64,000 nucleotides of DNA. It comes from Edaphochlamys debaryana. Its lineage: Eukaryota; Chlorophyta; Chlorophyceae; Chlamydomonadales. The stretch is from positions 248,001-312,000 of the forward strand of contig JAEHOE010000119.1 of NCBI GenBank assembly GCA_016858145.1, in the 5' to 3' direction. The position numbers and the translations under genes are program-made. The notes below the pieces were generated by a model. That model searched no databases and was not told where the DNA came from. It saw only the letters and a program-made list of their open reading frames with translations. Numbering within the stretch: the first letter of the stretch is position 1; the number at the start of each line of letters is the position of its first letter. This document shows, piece by piece, positions 19,070 to 30,400 of the stretch.

Positions 19070-22000
19070 CCTGCACAGCCCTCGTCAGCCATCCAGACAC
19101 AACTCAACTGCAATGACCAGCAGAGCCCTCGCCGCAGGGGGCTGGGGGCGAGATTGAGAGTACGCAACACACCCACGCCAGGCACAAGCACCCCCATGAC
19201 CCTGCACCCGCGCTTCAGCACTGCACAGGTCCCATCCTCCCCTTGCCCCTGCAGCATCTGCCCCCGGCTGCCTTGGACATGCAACAGACAGCCCTACCCC
19301 AGCCAGCTTTCCTCAGCCGACCACCCTCAGCAGGCTGCCTCCATCCAGCCCGCATGGCTGCTGCTCCTCCTCGGCAAAGCCCAGCTTCGGCTCTGAACCG
19401 TGCGGCGCCCTCCTTCCCACAGAACCCCTACGCGGGCGCTCTCGAGCCAGCCCGCATGGCCGCCGGGCATCCTCGCCTCGGCATCATGGCCCCTCCCTGG
19501 AGTGTGAGCGCGCAGGCCATGGAGCTAGCGATGCCACGACTCAGCAGAGAGGCGTCAGCCAGAGCGATCACTGCCGCAGTATGAGTGCTTGCGGCTCAGC
19601 GTCATGGGCCGGCCGTCCAGGCCCGTGGCGAACAGCACCGGCTCCCGCAGCGCTCCCCACACCTCGAGCACAGACTCGAAGCGCTGCAGCCGGGTCAGAC
19701 CCAGCGCCGCGCCGTCCCATGCCGCCTGGAGGGGGGCGAGGATGGCGCAGCGGGTGGGGATTGGGGCAGCAGTGTCAGCACACGCGGAGAAACAGGCCTC
19801 GAGCGTGCGCCTGCCGTCGACCCCCCGGCAGGAGAGCAAACCGCCAGTAGCCGTCGGTGGGCCAAACCCACCCCAGCAATCCCTCGCTCCCACAGCCAAC
19901 CCGACCTCAGCCCCGCCCGCTCACCAACCGTGACATGCGCTAGACCACGAGCCCAGCCCTGCCGCCCGCTTCATCCAGCCCTTCCACCCTGGCAACCCTG
20001 CTCGGTTGTCCCAAGCCCACCTCACCTGAACAGTGACCGATTGCGAGAGGTTCGCCAGCCAGGCGGCCTCCGCCAGCCTAACCGCCCCCACGCGGGTCGC
20101 AGTCAGCTGGTCCCCCACCCCCACGGGCGCCCGCCCGCGCTGCTGCGTGGGCCCGTCCTCCCGGCTAGCACCGCAGCTGCTGCGATCACACGCTGCGCCG
20201 CCGCCTCGGAAGCGCACTCCACCATCACCACGCCGTGCTCCGGGACACGCAAGAAGCCGGCGATGAGGCTGCCCTGGGGGACGGCGGCGGAAGGCCCGCT
20301 AGACCCGGTGGGTGTGCCCTGCTGCGCCGCCGCCCTCTCCAGCTGCTGCACCGCCCACAGAGCCGATCGGTCGCTGACGACTGCGCGCCGCGCCGCTGGA
20401 CCGCTCAGGGCCACTAGGGGCGGCGGCGGTGGCGGGGGCGGCGGCGAGTAGGCCGCAAGACCGTAGGCTGTGCCGCCAATACGCCTGCCGCCGCCTGAGC
20501 TGCCCCCGCCGCTGGCCGGACCCCCGGGCTGGCTGCACAACCGCCGCATGAACTCGGCGGCGACGGTTTTGGCCGTCACAGCCGGCGCCGGCTCCCGCTC
20601 TGCCGCTCCGCTGCCCGCCGCCGCTGAGCCGCCGTCCCGCAGCTTAACACTCCTTTCGGCCGGCGCCACCTCCTCGCTCCGCTCGCCCACCTCCAGCCAC
20701 CGCGGCACGCCCAGCACACGCAGCAGCGGCTGCAGCTGGTCCGCGTCATCAAACTCCGTGTCCCAACGGAGCACGTCCAGGCTGACGGAGTCGCACAGGC
20801 TTGCAAGCTTCCCTAGCGCATTGAGCAGGTTGAGGTCGCTGCAGTAGTACTAGGGGAGGCCGTCCTCGGTCTGAACCCACAGAGTGCCGGTCAGCTGCAG
20901 GCTGGCGAAGCGCTGCCCGCTCTGAACCAGGCGGGACCCCAGCAGAGCGCCCTGGATGAACCAGGCGAGGCCCCGCTGGTCTGCTAGAGGAAAGCCCAGC
21001 TCCAGGCTGCGTGCGGCCGAGTCGTACCGCAGGTCGAGGTTGGCCTCACGGTCGGGCTCCAGCTCTTCAGCGTCTTCCGCATCCAAGCTGAAGGAGCGGC
21101 GCTGGATGCCGCTCACTCCAAACCATTTGACGCTGGGCGGCAGGGCGTCCAGGAGAGCTTGCACGTCGGCGGGGGAGACGGCGCGGTCGTGGGTGAGCAC
21201 CTCGACGTGCTGGAGCGACGGCAGGGCCTTGATGGCCGCCAGTACGGCAGCATTGTCGTACGGGCATCGCTGCTTGGACTCGCAGTAGTCGTACGCATCG
21301 TACTTGTCGCGGTCCTCGCCATAGATGCTTTCCTCGTCGTACGCCTCAGCGTCGTCTGAGTCATGCTCGTCCTCGCTGGTGGTGTAGAACCGCTCAAGGA
21401 AAGGCAGCCCGACCTGACGGTGCTTGATGACAAGGCGCGTGAGCTGGGTTGAGGCCGTCAGCTTCTTGCAGCCCGAACCGCCGAGCAAGCCGCAGCCGCA
21501 CCCAGAGAGGGTGAGGCTGGAGAGGTGCGGCAGGGAGGCAAGGGCGCTGAAGAGGAGGGCGGACGCCGTCTTGCCCAGGGCTGCAGTAGAGCCCTCCAGG
21601 TCCACCGCCCGCAGCTCAGGTAGCGCTGACAGCAGCCGGACAATAGCGGTCTTGGGGAAGGAGTCGTGGACGCCGAAGGAGTGGCCCAGCGTAACCGTGA
21701 GGTTGGTGACGCGTTGGCGAGAGCTGAGCGGGGCGGCCAGGAAGGACCGCAGCAAGCCGCCACGCGCAAGGAGGCTGTTGCGGTCAGGGAGAGAGTAGCG
21801 GAGCTCCACCTCGCGACACCGCGGCCACCGCTCCAGCCAGTCGCCGCTCGCTAGCAGCGGGCCGCTGACGGTGTTGAGCTCGGGTCGCAGCACCGGCGTG
21901 TTGGCATCGATGCCGTCTCGTAGGGCCTTGCAAACGAGGCGTGCGGACCCCAGGTCCGTCAGGGAGCCGTCGACCGCAAGTAGGCTGCGTGCGAGCGACG

Positions 22001-22390
22001 TGCACGCCTCGGTGTCCAGGTGAGCGAGCATGTCAAGGAAGGTGGCGCTCGGGACGGGGTTGCTCATGGCGCGATCTTCGTGTGTTCAGCGGCAGACTCG
22101 CTCGGAACAGCTGCAGGACTATCTGGATGCTTGGTAATGTTCTGATGAACACGCGCTGGCCGTTGGGTCGTCAGGTCGCGAGGTGAGGTGCAAGAGGTGC
22201 TTGACCTTCCGTCGCAAGCACGCAAACATAGCTACACGATGGTGCTGGAGACGCAATGCAGTGAATCGCAGCGATGGAGAGTGCCTCGCTGCCAAGTTTG
22301 GCAGAGCCCCAATCCACAACGATTCACGCGGCACACGCCGCAACCCGACTTTCAGCCCCGGCCACCCCGCCCTCCCGACAGCTGAGCAGG
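19070..22390 (-). repeat. Right arm of large inverted duplication
   Basis: Reverse-complement partner of ~8280-11655. It keeps the same order: 5' flank near 22390, F-box-like frame, donor/acceptor pair, last exon, downstream flank near 19070. Divergence is moderate (scattered substitutions and small indels). Confidence 0.8.
19555..22067 (-). pseudogene. F-box-like/LRR-like protein copy interrupted by a stop codon
   Basis: From the ATG at 22067-22065 the product follows the 8613 gene closely (MSNPVPSATFLDMLAHLDTE) for 405 codons, then hits TAG at 20852-20850 where the other copy has TGG (Trp). The same frame continues open from there to 20103, so one nonsense change breaks an otherwise maintained gene. 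The downstream segment keeps Trp where the left copy has TGA (LAEAAWLANLSQSVTVQ), followed by a GTGAGG donor. The last exon (to TGA 19557-19555) has lost nine bases at its start, removing VLQ. The N-terminal F-box/LRR part could still give a truncated protein. Confidence 0.7.
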
Positions 22391-22679
22391 GCCGTGGATG
22401 GCCGTAATGTGACCTTCCAGAGGTCGGTTCATCATGCACAAGAGAACGCGCCAGCTAGATGCACGAAGCTCACCGACGGGTGTCGTCGCGATGTAGTTGC
22501 TTGACACGATGTCGTGGGTGCCGACTTGGCACCCGCCGCATGTCTTCAACCCCTGCGCTTCCCCTGAGCTGGCCTTCCCCTTGGCCTCTCTTCGCGCCCC
22601 CTCTGGCCCTCGGTCCCCCCCTTCACGCGCTGTGTCACGCTCGCGGTCATGGATGCCCTCAGGCGCTGCCGACGCTGCC

Positions 22680-22990
22680 GGCAGACACACGCCCGAACCC
22701 CGCTCCGGCCCCCCCTCCAGGTCCCCACCTGCAGCGTCACGTTCTCGGGCATGGCCGAGGAGTGGTGCTCGGCAATGAGCCACCTGCCGCTGGGCTGGCG
22801 CACGTAGGTCGGAACAGTTTGAGGCACGATCATCGTGCCATAATGTCTGGGGGCAATGGTCAATCCGAGGGCATCGCCTGGAAGAGCGGGTCGTCAGAGC
22901 CGCAGCCCTGCCCACTCTCCCTACCAGTCTCCAGCGCGCCTGCACTTCCTTGTTGCAGGCGGACCACGCCATCCGCCAGATGCCGGATCT
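22680..22990 (-). pseudogene. Inverted fragment of the iota-CA-like gene
   Basis: Reading leftward, 22989-22962 matches the start of exon 4 (IRHLADGVV, with a preceding CAG), and 22809-22725 matches exon 5 (TYVRQPSGRWLIAEHHSSAM). The following intron start (GTGGGGACCTGGAGGGGG) is also conserved. The remaining exons are missing, and the DNA between the pieces is unrelated or rearranged. It is non-functional, adjacent to the right inverted arm. Confidence 0.75.
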
Positions 22991-23741
22991 GTGGGATGGT
23001 GGGCAGGCGGATGGATGAAGTGGGAGGAGGGATGCCGTGGGATGCCAGATGCCAACAGCGCCGATGAAGGGTTGGGGAATGGGGGAGAGTCTTGAAGAGT
23101 TGAGGTTACGCAGTGCTGCTCGAGTCTGCTGGACCAGGACTGCCGGTAAGGAGCGGCTACCTCCTGGTCCTTCCGGGTGAAGGCCAGGGGCGGGGCGTCT
23201 GCTCAACTTCGCTAGGCTGGTCTGCTTGGGTCAGCCTCTGCTCCCTATGCGTATGTCCTAGCTCCCAGTGGAGTTGTCTGTTGGCGGCTCCTCTTAACCG
23301 CCGAGCGTAAAGTGCCCCTACCTTGACCCATTTCATGCCATCGACGGGCGGTTGATTGTGTGGACGACCTGACCGACTCAAGACGCCTAAGCATCACTTG
23401 TCCGATACAGCAGCAAAACGGAAGCTTCACAGCTCTAGATCTTTACGAGCACGTTGAGCTCCCTAGGTAGCGCTCTACCGGACAACCTGCTGCTGGAGGT
23501 CTGACCGTCGCTCCCAGTCGCTTGCCGGTCGCTGAAACGAGGCGACGTGGCTACAGCCTGCCACTCTGCTGTAGGCGCCAACCTGCTTACCTCGGGCCAA
23601 CCCTGCCGCCTCCAGTCCGGCCAAATCGTAGATGGACCCCGGCGGGCTTGCAAGTGGAGCCTAAGCAGCGCTTAGTGATCATGTGCATGCCTACACATGC
23701 GTGAAGCTGGGATGCGCCCTAAACCGGAGCTGCGAGGCACC
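22991..23741. other. Intergenic; promoter/5'-UTR region of the giant gene
   Basis: No exon supported. In-frame ATGs at 23697 and 23712 precede the chosen start at 23742. The region contains GTAAGG/CAG-like sites, but nothing I would model. Confidence 0.4.
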
Positions 23742-26700
23742 ATGCACCTTCCTGGGCCGGACGCACCGCCGCCCGCCCGCCCTGGCGTGTGGCTAGCGGT
23801 ACTACTTGTGATGACGACATGGCTTTTTGCGCAAGCAGGTTCGTCCACAGTCTTCGGGCCTCCAGATACCCAGGGTTGAACGTTCGCACCCGGTCGTTGC
23901 CAGCGCCGCGACCTGCCTCGTCTGCTTGAATCAATGATAGCGCTACATTCGCTATCAATCGCTGGGGCAACAAAAGCTATGGTTTTGGGGGGTTCGTGGT
24001 GTGACACTTGGTGGCCGCCTTCGCACCATCCATCGGCCCGCGGTGACGGGTTAAAGGGGACGGCGGACACGAGCAACGCAGCTCAGTCTGCTTGTGTCAC
24101 TATTGCTATGAGGCGCATGTGAAGGCATTCGAGAGCGTCGCTCAACCTGCCCCCACCTTCCCTCGCTCTCTCCCTAGCCGCCCCCCTACCTTCACACCTC
24201 CCACCGCCCAGCCCGTTCGTTCCGCCACGGGATTTACCCCGTAAGCCCCTTCCTTCCCATCCTTGAAGCCCCACGCTCCTCGCCTACCCGGCAGGCCCAA
24301 TCGTGACCTCCATACGGCTCGCCAGCGACTGGCAGGCAGGGAACGGGACAGTCCTGGAGGGGCGCCTTGAGGTACAGGTGCGTCATGCGCGTACAGGCGC
24401 GGGGGTTTGCGGCGGTACTCAGTGTGGCGGTAGCAAGCCTCTCATCCCTTGTGCTTCGGAGGGCAAGGAAACGAAATAAGTGACGCTTGGCCTTCCTGCC
24501 TGATGGAGCGAGGTTAACGTATCTGCTGCCCCCCACTCACGCTCCAGCTTGGCGCTGGACTGCCGTACACCACGGTGTGCTCTAACGGCTTCGGGGCGGA
24601 GGAGGCGCTCGTGATATGCCGGGTGGTGAGTCACGCTGTCATGTCAGATGGTGGTTGGGAGAAGCGCGTATAAGAAAGGGCCGTGGTTGTCAGAGGACCA
24701 CACAGATCAGGTAGGGTTGGGGTTAGGCAGCGGCCGAGGACCAATTTAAAGGGGAGGGTTTGCTTCGCGTCGGCGACGTGGAGGCAATGTGAACCATGTG
24801 CTAAGAGCAGTCCAGGAGGCCGCCCGGCGGGGCCTTGCATCGCAGAGGGCAGGCTGCCAGCAGTCAGCGTAACCTGTCGGCCTGCCTCCCCCACCTGCCC
24901 CCACCCCTTCCCTCTCTTCAGCTGGGCCGCCCGACCGCCGCTGTCAGTGTGGTGCAGCAGGCGTGGCGCATTTACAAGAGCGGACCGGTAAGGACGGGGC
25001 GCCCAGCGAAAAGTGGGACGAGAGCTCTGGACAGGGTTGAAGGTGGCCGCACTACAAGCTCGCGTGGTTGGCGTGACTGGAGAGGCAACCCCTAAGTAGC
25101 CCGTGGCACACAAAGATGGCACCGCGTTTGGTGTACCACACCGTACCAAACCCTGGTCCGGCGGGTGACACCTAGGTGTCCGTCCCCCACGTGCACGCAA
25201 GCCGGTGTCTGGTCCTGGTCCCCCGACCCACATCGCTCCACGTAGCCGCCTGCTTGCCCCGGTGCCCTCCTGGCTGGACGGTCGCTGTGCCCCCTTGCCC
25301 TCCCCTCCCCCAACTCGTCCGTCCCGCCCCCTCCTCTCTCTCGTGCCACGTGCAGTGGGCCCAGAGCTCCTCCGCCCCCCCGCTGCCCTCCTGGCTGGAC
25401 GGGGATCTGTCGCCGGGGCTGTCGTGGCTCCGCTGCGGCGGCGACGAGACGGCGCTGTCGCAGTGCGCGGCGGATGCGGCCGGGAACGGCTGCAGCCGCT
25501 TCGCCACCATCGGCGTGCAGTGAGTGGCCGGGCCTGGTGCTATGGGGTTGGCAGCTAAAAGGCATGGGAATGGGCCGTATCGTAAGGCCTTTTCCCTCTT
25601 GTGTCTGTCGAGTGCGTGTCCGGGCAGTGAGGGACCCTCGCGAGGCGTGTATGTGTCGTGCGTTCGTGCCGTTTACAAGGTACTTTACTTGGATTGCCTA
25701 GCCTCTGCGCTGCCTGATTCCCGCAGGTGCTTTGAGAAGGAATTCACTGTGCGGCTGATGACTGGGACCAACGTCTCGACCGCCAGCGGCAAGGGCCGAG
25801 TGGAGGTCTTCCTGGGGGGCAGGTGGGGGGGTGGACGGGCGGGCGGAGGTGCTGCAATCTCGGGGCAGCGTGTCTCGCGGGTCAGAGCTGCTGTGCGTGA
25901 GCTCTCTACCCCAACCGCCGCAGGTGGGGCCCGGTCGGCGACCTGTCCTTTGGAACGCCTGAGGCACAGGTACGTGGGGCGTTGCTTGGGCCCTGGCACG
26001 GCCCTAGCTAGCATGCTAAAGCGCTAGCCCTGAACACCTGGAGGTCGGTCGGGGGACGCCCCTTCCTCGATCTATGTACCCCTCTGCACCGCACTGGGCC
26101 CCGTCCCGCCAGATTATCTGCCGCCAGCTGGGGATGACCTCCATCGGCGCCGTCGCCCTGACCGGCCCCCGCCACAAGTACGGCCAGGGCGACAACTCCA
26201 CGGGCGCCCAGCGCATCCGCTCCCTGCACTGCGACGGCAGGTGCGCGCGCTGCTCCGCATGTTGCCCAGGGTGTGGACCGCACGAATATGTGACTGCACC
26301 GCCGCCTATCTGGCAGTGAATGCCGCCGCACACGCACGCAACAGCCCGTACATACAGCCCAAGCCGCTTGACCTCCCCATGCAGCCTTCCTCTGCCTCTG
26401 TACCTTCCTCCCTGCTGATGAACTCCACCTTCTTCCTCCCTCCGCGCGTGTGCAGTGAGCCTGACATTGGTGCTTGCCGCCGGAACACGGAGCCGTCCGC
26501 GGACGCCGCTGTGTCGTCGAGCGCCGCCGTGGAGTGCGGCGAGGTCAGCTTCAGCGCACGCCTGGTGGACGGGCGCTACCCCTCGGAGGGCAGGCTCGGT
26601 GGGTGCATGGGGGGCCTGTGTGCTGACCCTGATTGTACAAGTATCTATGGGGCTCGTGTGTGTGGGGGGGGGTCTTGGTCCTCTGTTTTGTGTGGGTGGC

Positions 26701-27457
26701 AGATAGAGGGGCGTGGTTGCAGGGAAGGGCTGGGTAAAGCTGGGACGGCGCGCGTTGACTGAGCCGCCTCGGAACTCCTTTCTCCACGGCAATCCACTTC
26801 TCGTCCAAGTCCAAACTTACGGCGGTGCCCCCCTTGCCCCTTCCCCCCGCAGAGGTCTTCGTCGGCGGCGTGGTCGGTGGTGGCGGCATGTGGGGCAGCG
26901 TCTGCAGTACCGGATTCTCCCAGGTATGGCCGCTCGTTTGGGGGTTGGGAGCGTTGGGTCTTGGGTGCGCTGATGGCCAGATGTGTCCTTGCTCCTACGC
27001 CACCTCACCACGGCGCTCCCCTTTGTCCGCCCTCTACCCTCTGTACCCGGCAGACCGAGATGCGAGTCCTCTGTGCACAGATGGGCTTTCGACTCACGGC
27101 CGACCTCGGTACGTAAGACAGATCTCGCACGAAAGTACAGCATGCTGATGTGCACGGACACTCGGGCGCAACCAGCTTCCTGTTCGCAACCCTCCGTCCT
27201 CTGCCTCTGTCCACCCAATCTGATCACTGAACACCTTTACTACCGGTATAGAAACCAACTGCCACTCGCCCACTTTCCCCCAGGCGCCAGCTTCTTCAAC
27301 GTCACGGCTCCGGCCGACCGCCCCGTGCTGATCACGGGCCTGGCCTGCGGCGGCGGCGAGGCGTCCATCGCCGACTGCGCCCGCACCGTGGTGCCGGACG
27401 GAGGCGGCGGCGGCGCCTGCGCGGGGGGCAGCGTGGTGGGGCTGCAGTGCCTGCGCT
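23742..27457 (+). other. Giant gene segment 1: signal peptide and three SRCR domains
   Basis: Exons 23742-23838, 24295-24377, 24548-24625, 24922-24987, 25356-25519, 25727-25822, 25924-25969, 26113-26240, 26456-26598, 26853-26923, 27054-27108, 27284-27457. SRCR1 has [44 protein letters not shown] and [17 protein letters not shown]2 has [39 protein letters not shown] and QLGM..HCDG. SRCR3 has [38 protein letters not shown] and [13 protein letters not shown]. These are the scavenger-receptor Cys-rich consensus blocks (VRL, GRVEV, WGxVC, CRxLG, LxCxGxExxLxxC). SRCR domains bind protein or polyanionic and microbial ligands. Confidence 0.85.
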
Positions 27458-30400
27458 GTGAGTACCGCAGTAGTGCTGACCGTCCTGCGGGGGTGGGGGG
27501 TGGAGCTGTACGCTGGAGGCTAAGAGGCGCGTGGATGCTTGCTTCGGTCCCCGCTCCCATAGCGATGCCCCTCCTCCTCGACCCGCCCACGTTCCCGCAG
27601 ACTCGGTTCCGCCCGCCCGCTCTGAGCCCCGTGCGCTGTGCGCCGACCCCTGGGCCTCGGGCCTCACCGTAACGCCCGCACCCGGGGCCAGCGCGCTTCT
27701 GGTGGGGCGCATGCGGCCGCCCAGCGCCGAGGACGCGACATCGCAGGTACGTGTCAAATAAACATTGCTGGCTTGGGGGCCGAGGAAGCGGGGCTAGCGG
27801 TGTACTGAGTGGGGGTCGCGTGGTGCGGGCAGAATGGCGGCGTGTGGGCTGCATAGCTGTGAGTTGGTTAGCCCCTGACGACAGGCATGCTCGCCCCACG
27901 CCCTCGCCTCAGGATGTGCTCCTCGTCACGTACCGCCCCGATGGCACGCTGACCGGGCACCTGGTGTACGGCAACCCCTGGACGAGCACGTTCGGGGCGG
28001 ACGAGGCCGTGAGCTTCGGCTCCCCATCGGCCCGGCCCGAGGATATGCAGCTTGCGGTGGGTGCCGTACGGCGTGCGTGGTGGTGTGGGGCCGCGCGGGC
28101 GGCGGGTGGCGTCCAGCCGGGCCCCTCCTCCGCCCTGCTGTCGCCCTCATGCGCGCGCCCCGACTTCCCTCTTCACCCTGCTGCACCTGCATCCGCCTCA
28201 GGATGTGAACGGGGACGGCCGGGACGACTTGGTCCTCCTCTTTAGCGACCATGTGCAGGTGGGCGGTCGGGAGGGCCGGGGATGTATGGGGACGGCGTCG
28301 CCGGGTGGTGGGGCGGTAGACGGGGTGGGAGTGGTGAGCGAGGTGTGGCATAAGCCCCACCCATCCATCGTGGCATGCGGGCTGGTCCTGCGCGCATAAG
28401 AGATCTGACTCACTCTCCCTCCCTACCTGTACTGCTGACCAGGTTGCCCGCTCCACGGGCGCCAGCTCCTTCGCATCCCTGACCACCTGGCTGCATGACG
28501 CGGGGGCGCGCCTGGACCCCTCAAACACCACCACCAGGTACGAAAGACCGAGAGGACTGCCCCCTTGGCAAGGGAGTGGTGAGGCCCTGTGTGCATGCAT
28601 GCAGGGTTCAGCAGGACAGGGGCTCCGCTTTTTATCACTTTCGTGCACCCCTTGTCCGCGCAGGGTGCAGACGTTTGTCGACGTGACGGGCGACGGGGCA
28701 GCGGACCTGGTGGGTGCCGTGGAGGAAACCTGTATGCATGCATGCATGCAGGCGCGCAGCTGTCTCACCAGGAACGCCCACGTTCGACTGGAGTGTGGCA
28801 GATCACACCTCACCCCTACCTTCACCCTTACGTCAACAATCCACCAACTGCCCAACCGCCCGACCACCCAACCACCCAACCAGGTATTCTTCGACGCGGA
28901 TCAGATGCGTGTGGCCTACTACCCAAGCGACGCCAGCGGGGCCTTCGTCGATGACGTGGACGGGGACGGCATCACGTGGATCGACGTGGCGGGGGCCCTG
29001 GGCGCCAGGTCTGTCTGTCTGCGGGGACAGGGATGGGGTGGGGTATGTGGAGGTTGTGTGCACCAGTAGCCCCTGAGGTGTGGGGGCTATGTCAGTTGGA
29101 AATTCAGTTGCCAAACGCGCAGCCTCCCCTGCTGCCGCCGTACATCAGGTGCTCGGCCCTGGGCGAGGAGTGCTACCTCCTGGTGACGGACGTGGACGTG
29201 GACGGACTGGCGGACGTGTTAGTCATGCTGCTGGACCGCCGTACGCCCGACACGGAGGACTTCACGACGCTGGTGCTGCTCAGCCCGCCGGCACCCCTGG
29301 ACTGGTGGGTCGATAAAAGGGCCTGGGCCAAGGAATAGGGGGGCGGGAGGTGGGCGGAGCCAGATTCCCCGGTACTCATCTATCCATCCTTCTTGAACTT
29401 TCCTCATATCGTGTGCGTTTGTGCTCTTTTCTATGCGCCCATCCATTCCTCTTGGCCTCTCCTCATGTTCACTCTTATGCGTGTGTGTGCGGCGCCCCGC
29501 CCGCAGGTACCTTGCGGAGCCCGCCTCCTTCCCCCGGGGCGCCTGCACCGCCGCCCTGGAGGTCTTTGTCGGCAACTTCGTGGGACCGCAGGTGGGCATG
29601 CATGCCGCGGGGAGGCAGGGATTCGGCATGCACACGGGAGAGTCAAGGCAGGCGTGTCACGGGTCTCGAGCTCAACATGTGCAACATTAGCCTGCAATAC
29701 CGTACCGTCCCTCGTTCCCCCCGCAGGGCTCTGAGGACGGCTCCGTGTCCGGCAGCGCCTCCCCCCAGCTGGGCTGCCTCAGTGGCGTGGACCTGCGCCT
29801 GCACCTGGCGGGGCGGGGCGCGTGGGGGGCGCTGCCGCTGCCGGGGGTGGCGCGGCTGGCGGTGCGCGACGTGAACAAGGACGGACGCGACGACCTGGTG
29901 GTGAGTCACGCGTGTACGACCGTGTGCATGACTAAGACCCTTGGCGACCCTGTCCGCCTTCCGTTCCCAACTCCCCCTTCCCCCTTCCCGCAGGTCCTGG
30001 CCGAGGCCGGATCGCTGTACCTGCTGTCCACCGGCAGCGCCTTCCGTGCGCCGCTCAGCACGGCGCAGCACGACGCACCGGCGTCGCTCAGCATGCCCTC
30101 GCCCCGCATGCCCGCGCTGGGGGAGACCGACTCGAGTGAGTGCCTGCTTCCGGTGTTGCAAGCGGCCCTGTGTCTGCCGCCTAACCTAGGCGAGAGGTGC
30201 CCTCTCTGCGGTTCACGTTGCCTCACCCCGTGCCCCTGAGCCCCATTTTCCCTTTCCATTTTGCAGCCAGCGGCGTTCCTCCGCCGCCGCGGGCGGTGCT
30301 GGAGTCCGCACCCGTGGAGCTGCGCTGCGGCCCGCCCTCGCGTGTGGTGGCGTACGTCAGCAACCGCCGCCTGGACCCGTCGCCGCGCTGCCAGGTGAGG

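Noticed and set aside
18593..19396. 267-codon forward frame
   Set aside because: It lies partly in the 3' flank of the inverted arm, is Pro/Ser/Gln-rich by composition only, and is not maintained in the left arm.
22650..22680. GGTCATGGATGCC as a third exon of the iota-CA fragment
   Set aside because: It matches exon 6 only on the plus strand, opposite to the other two fragments, and over too few bases.
22352..23206. 284-codon minus-strand frame
   Set aside because: It overlaps pieces of the iota-CA pseudogene fragment in a different frame and shows no family of its own.
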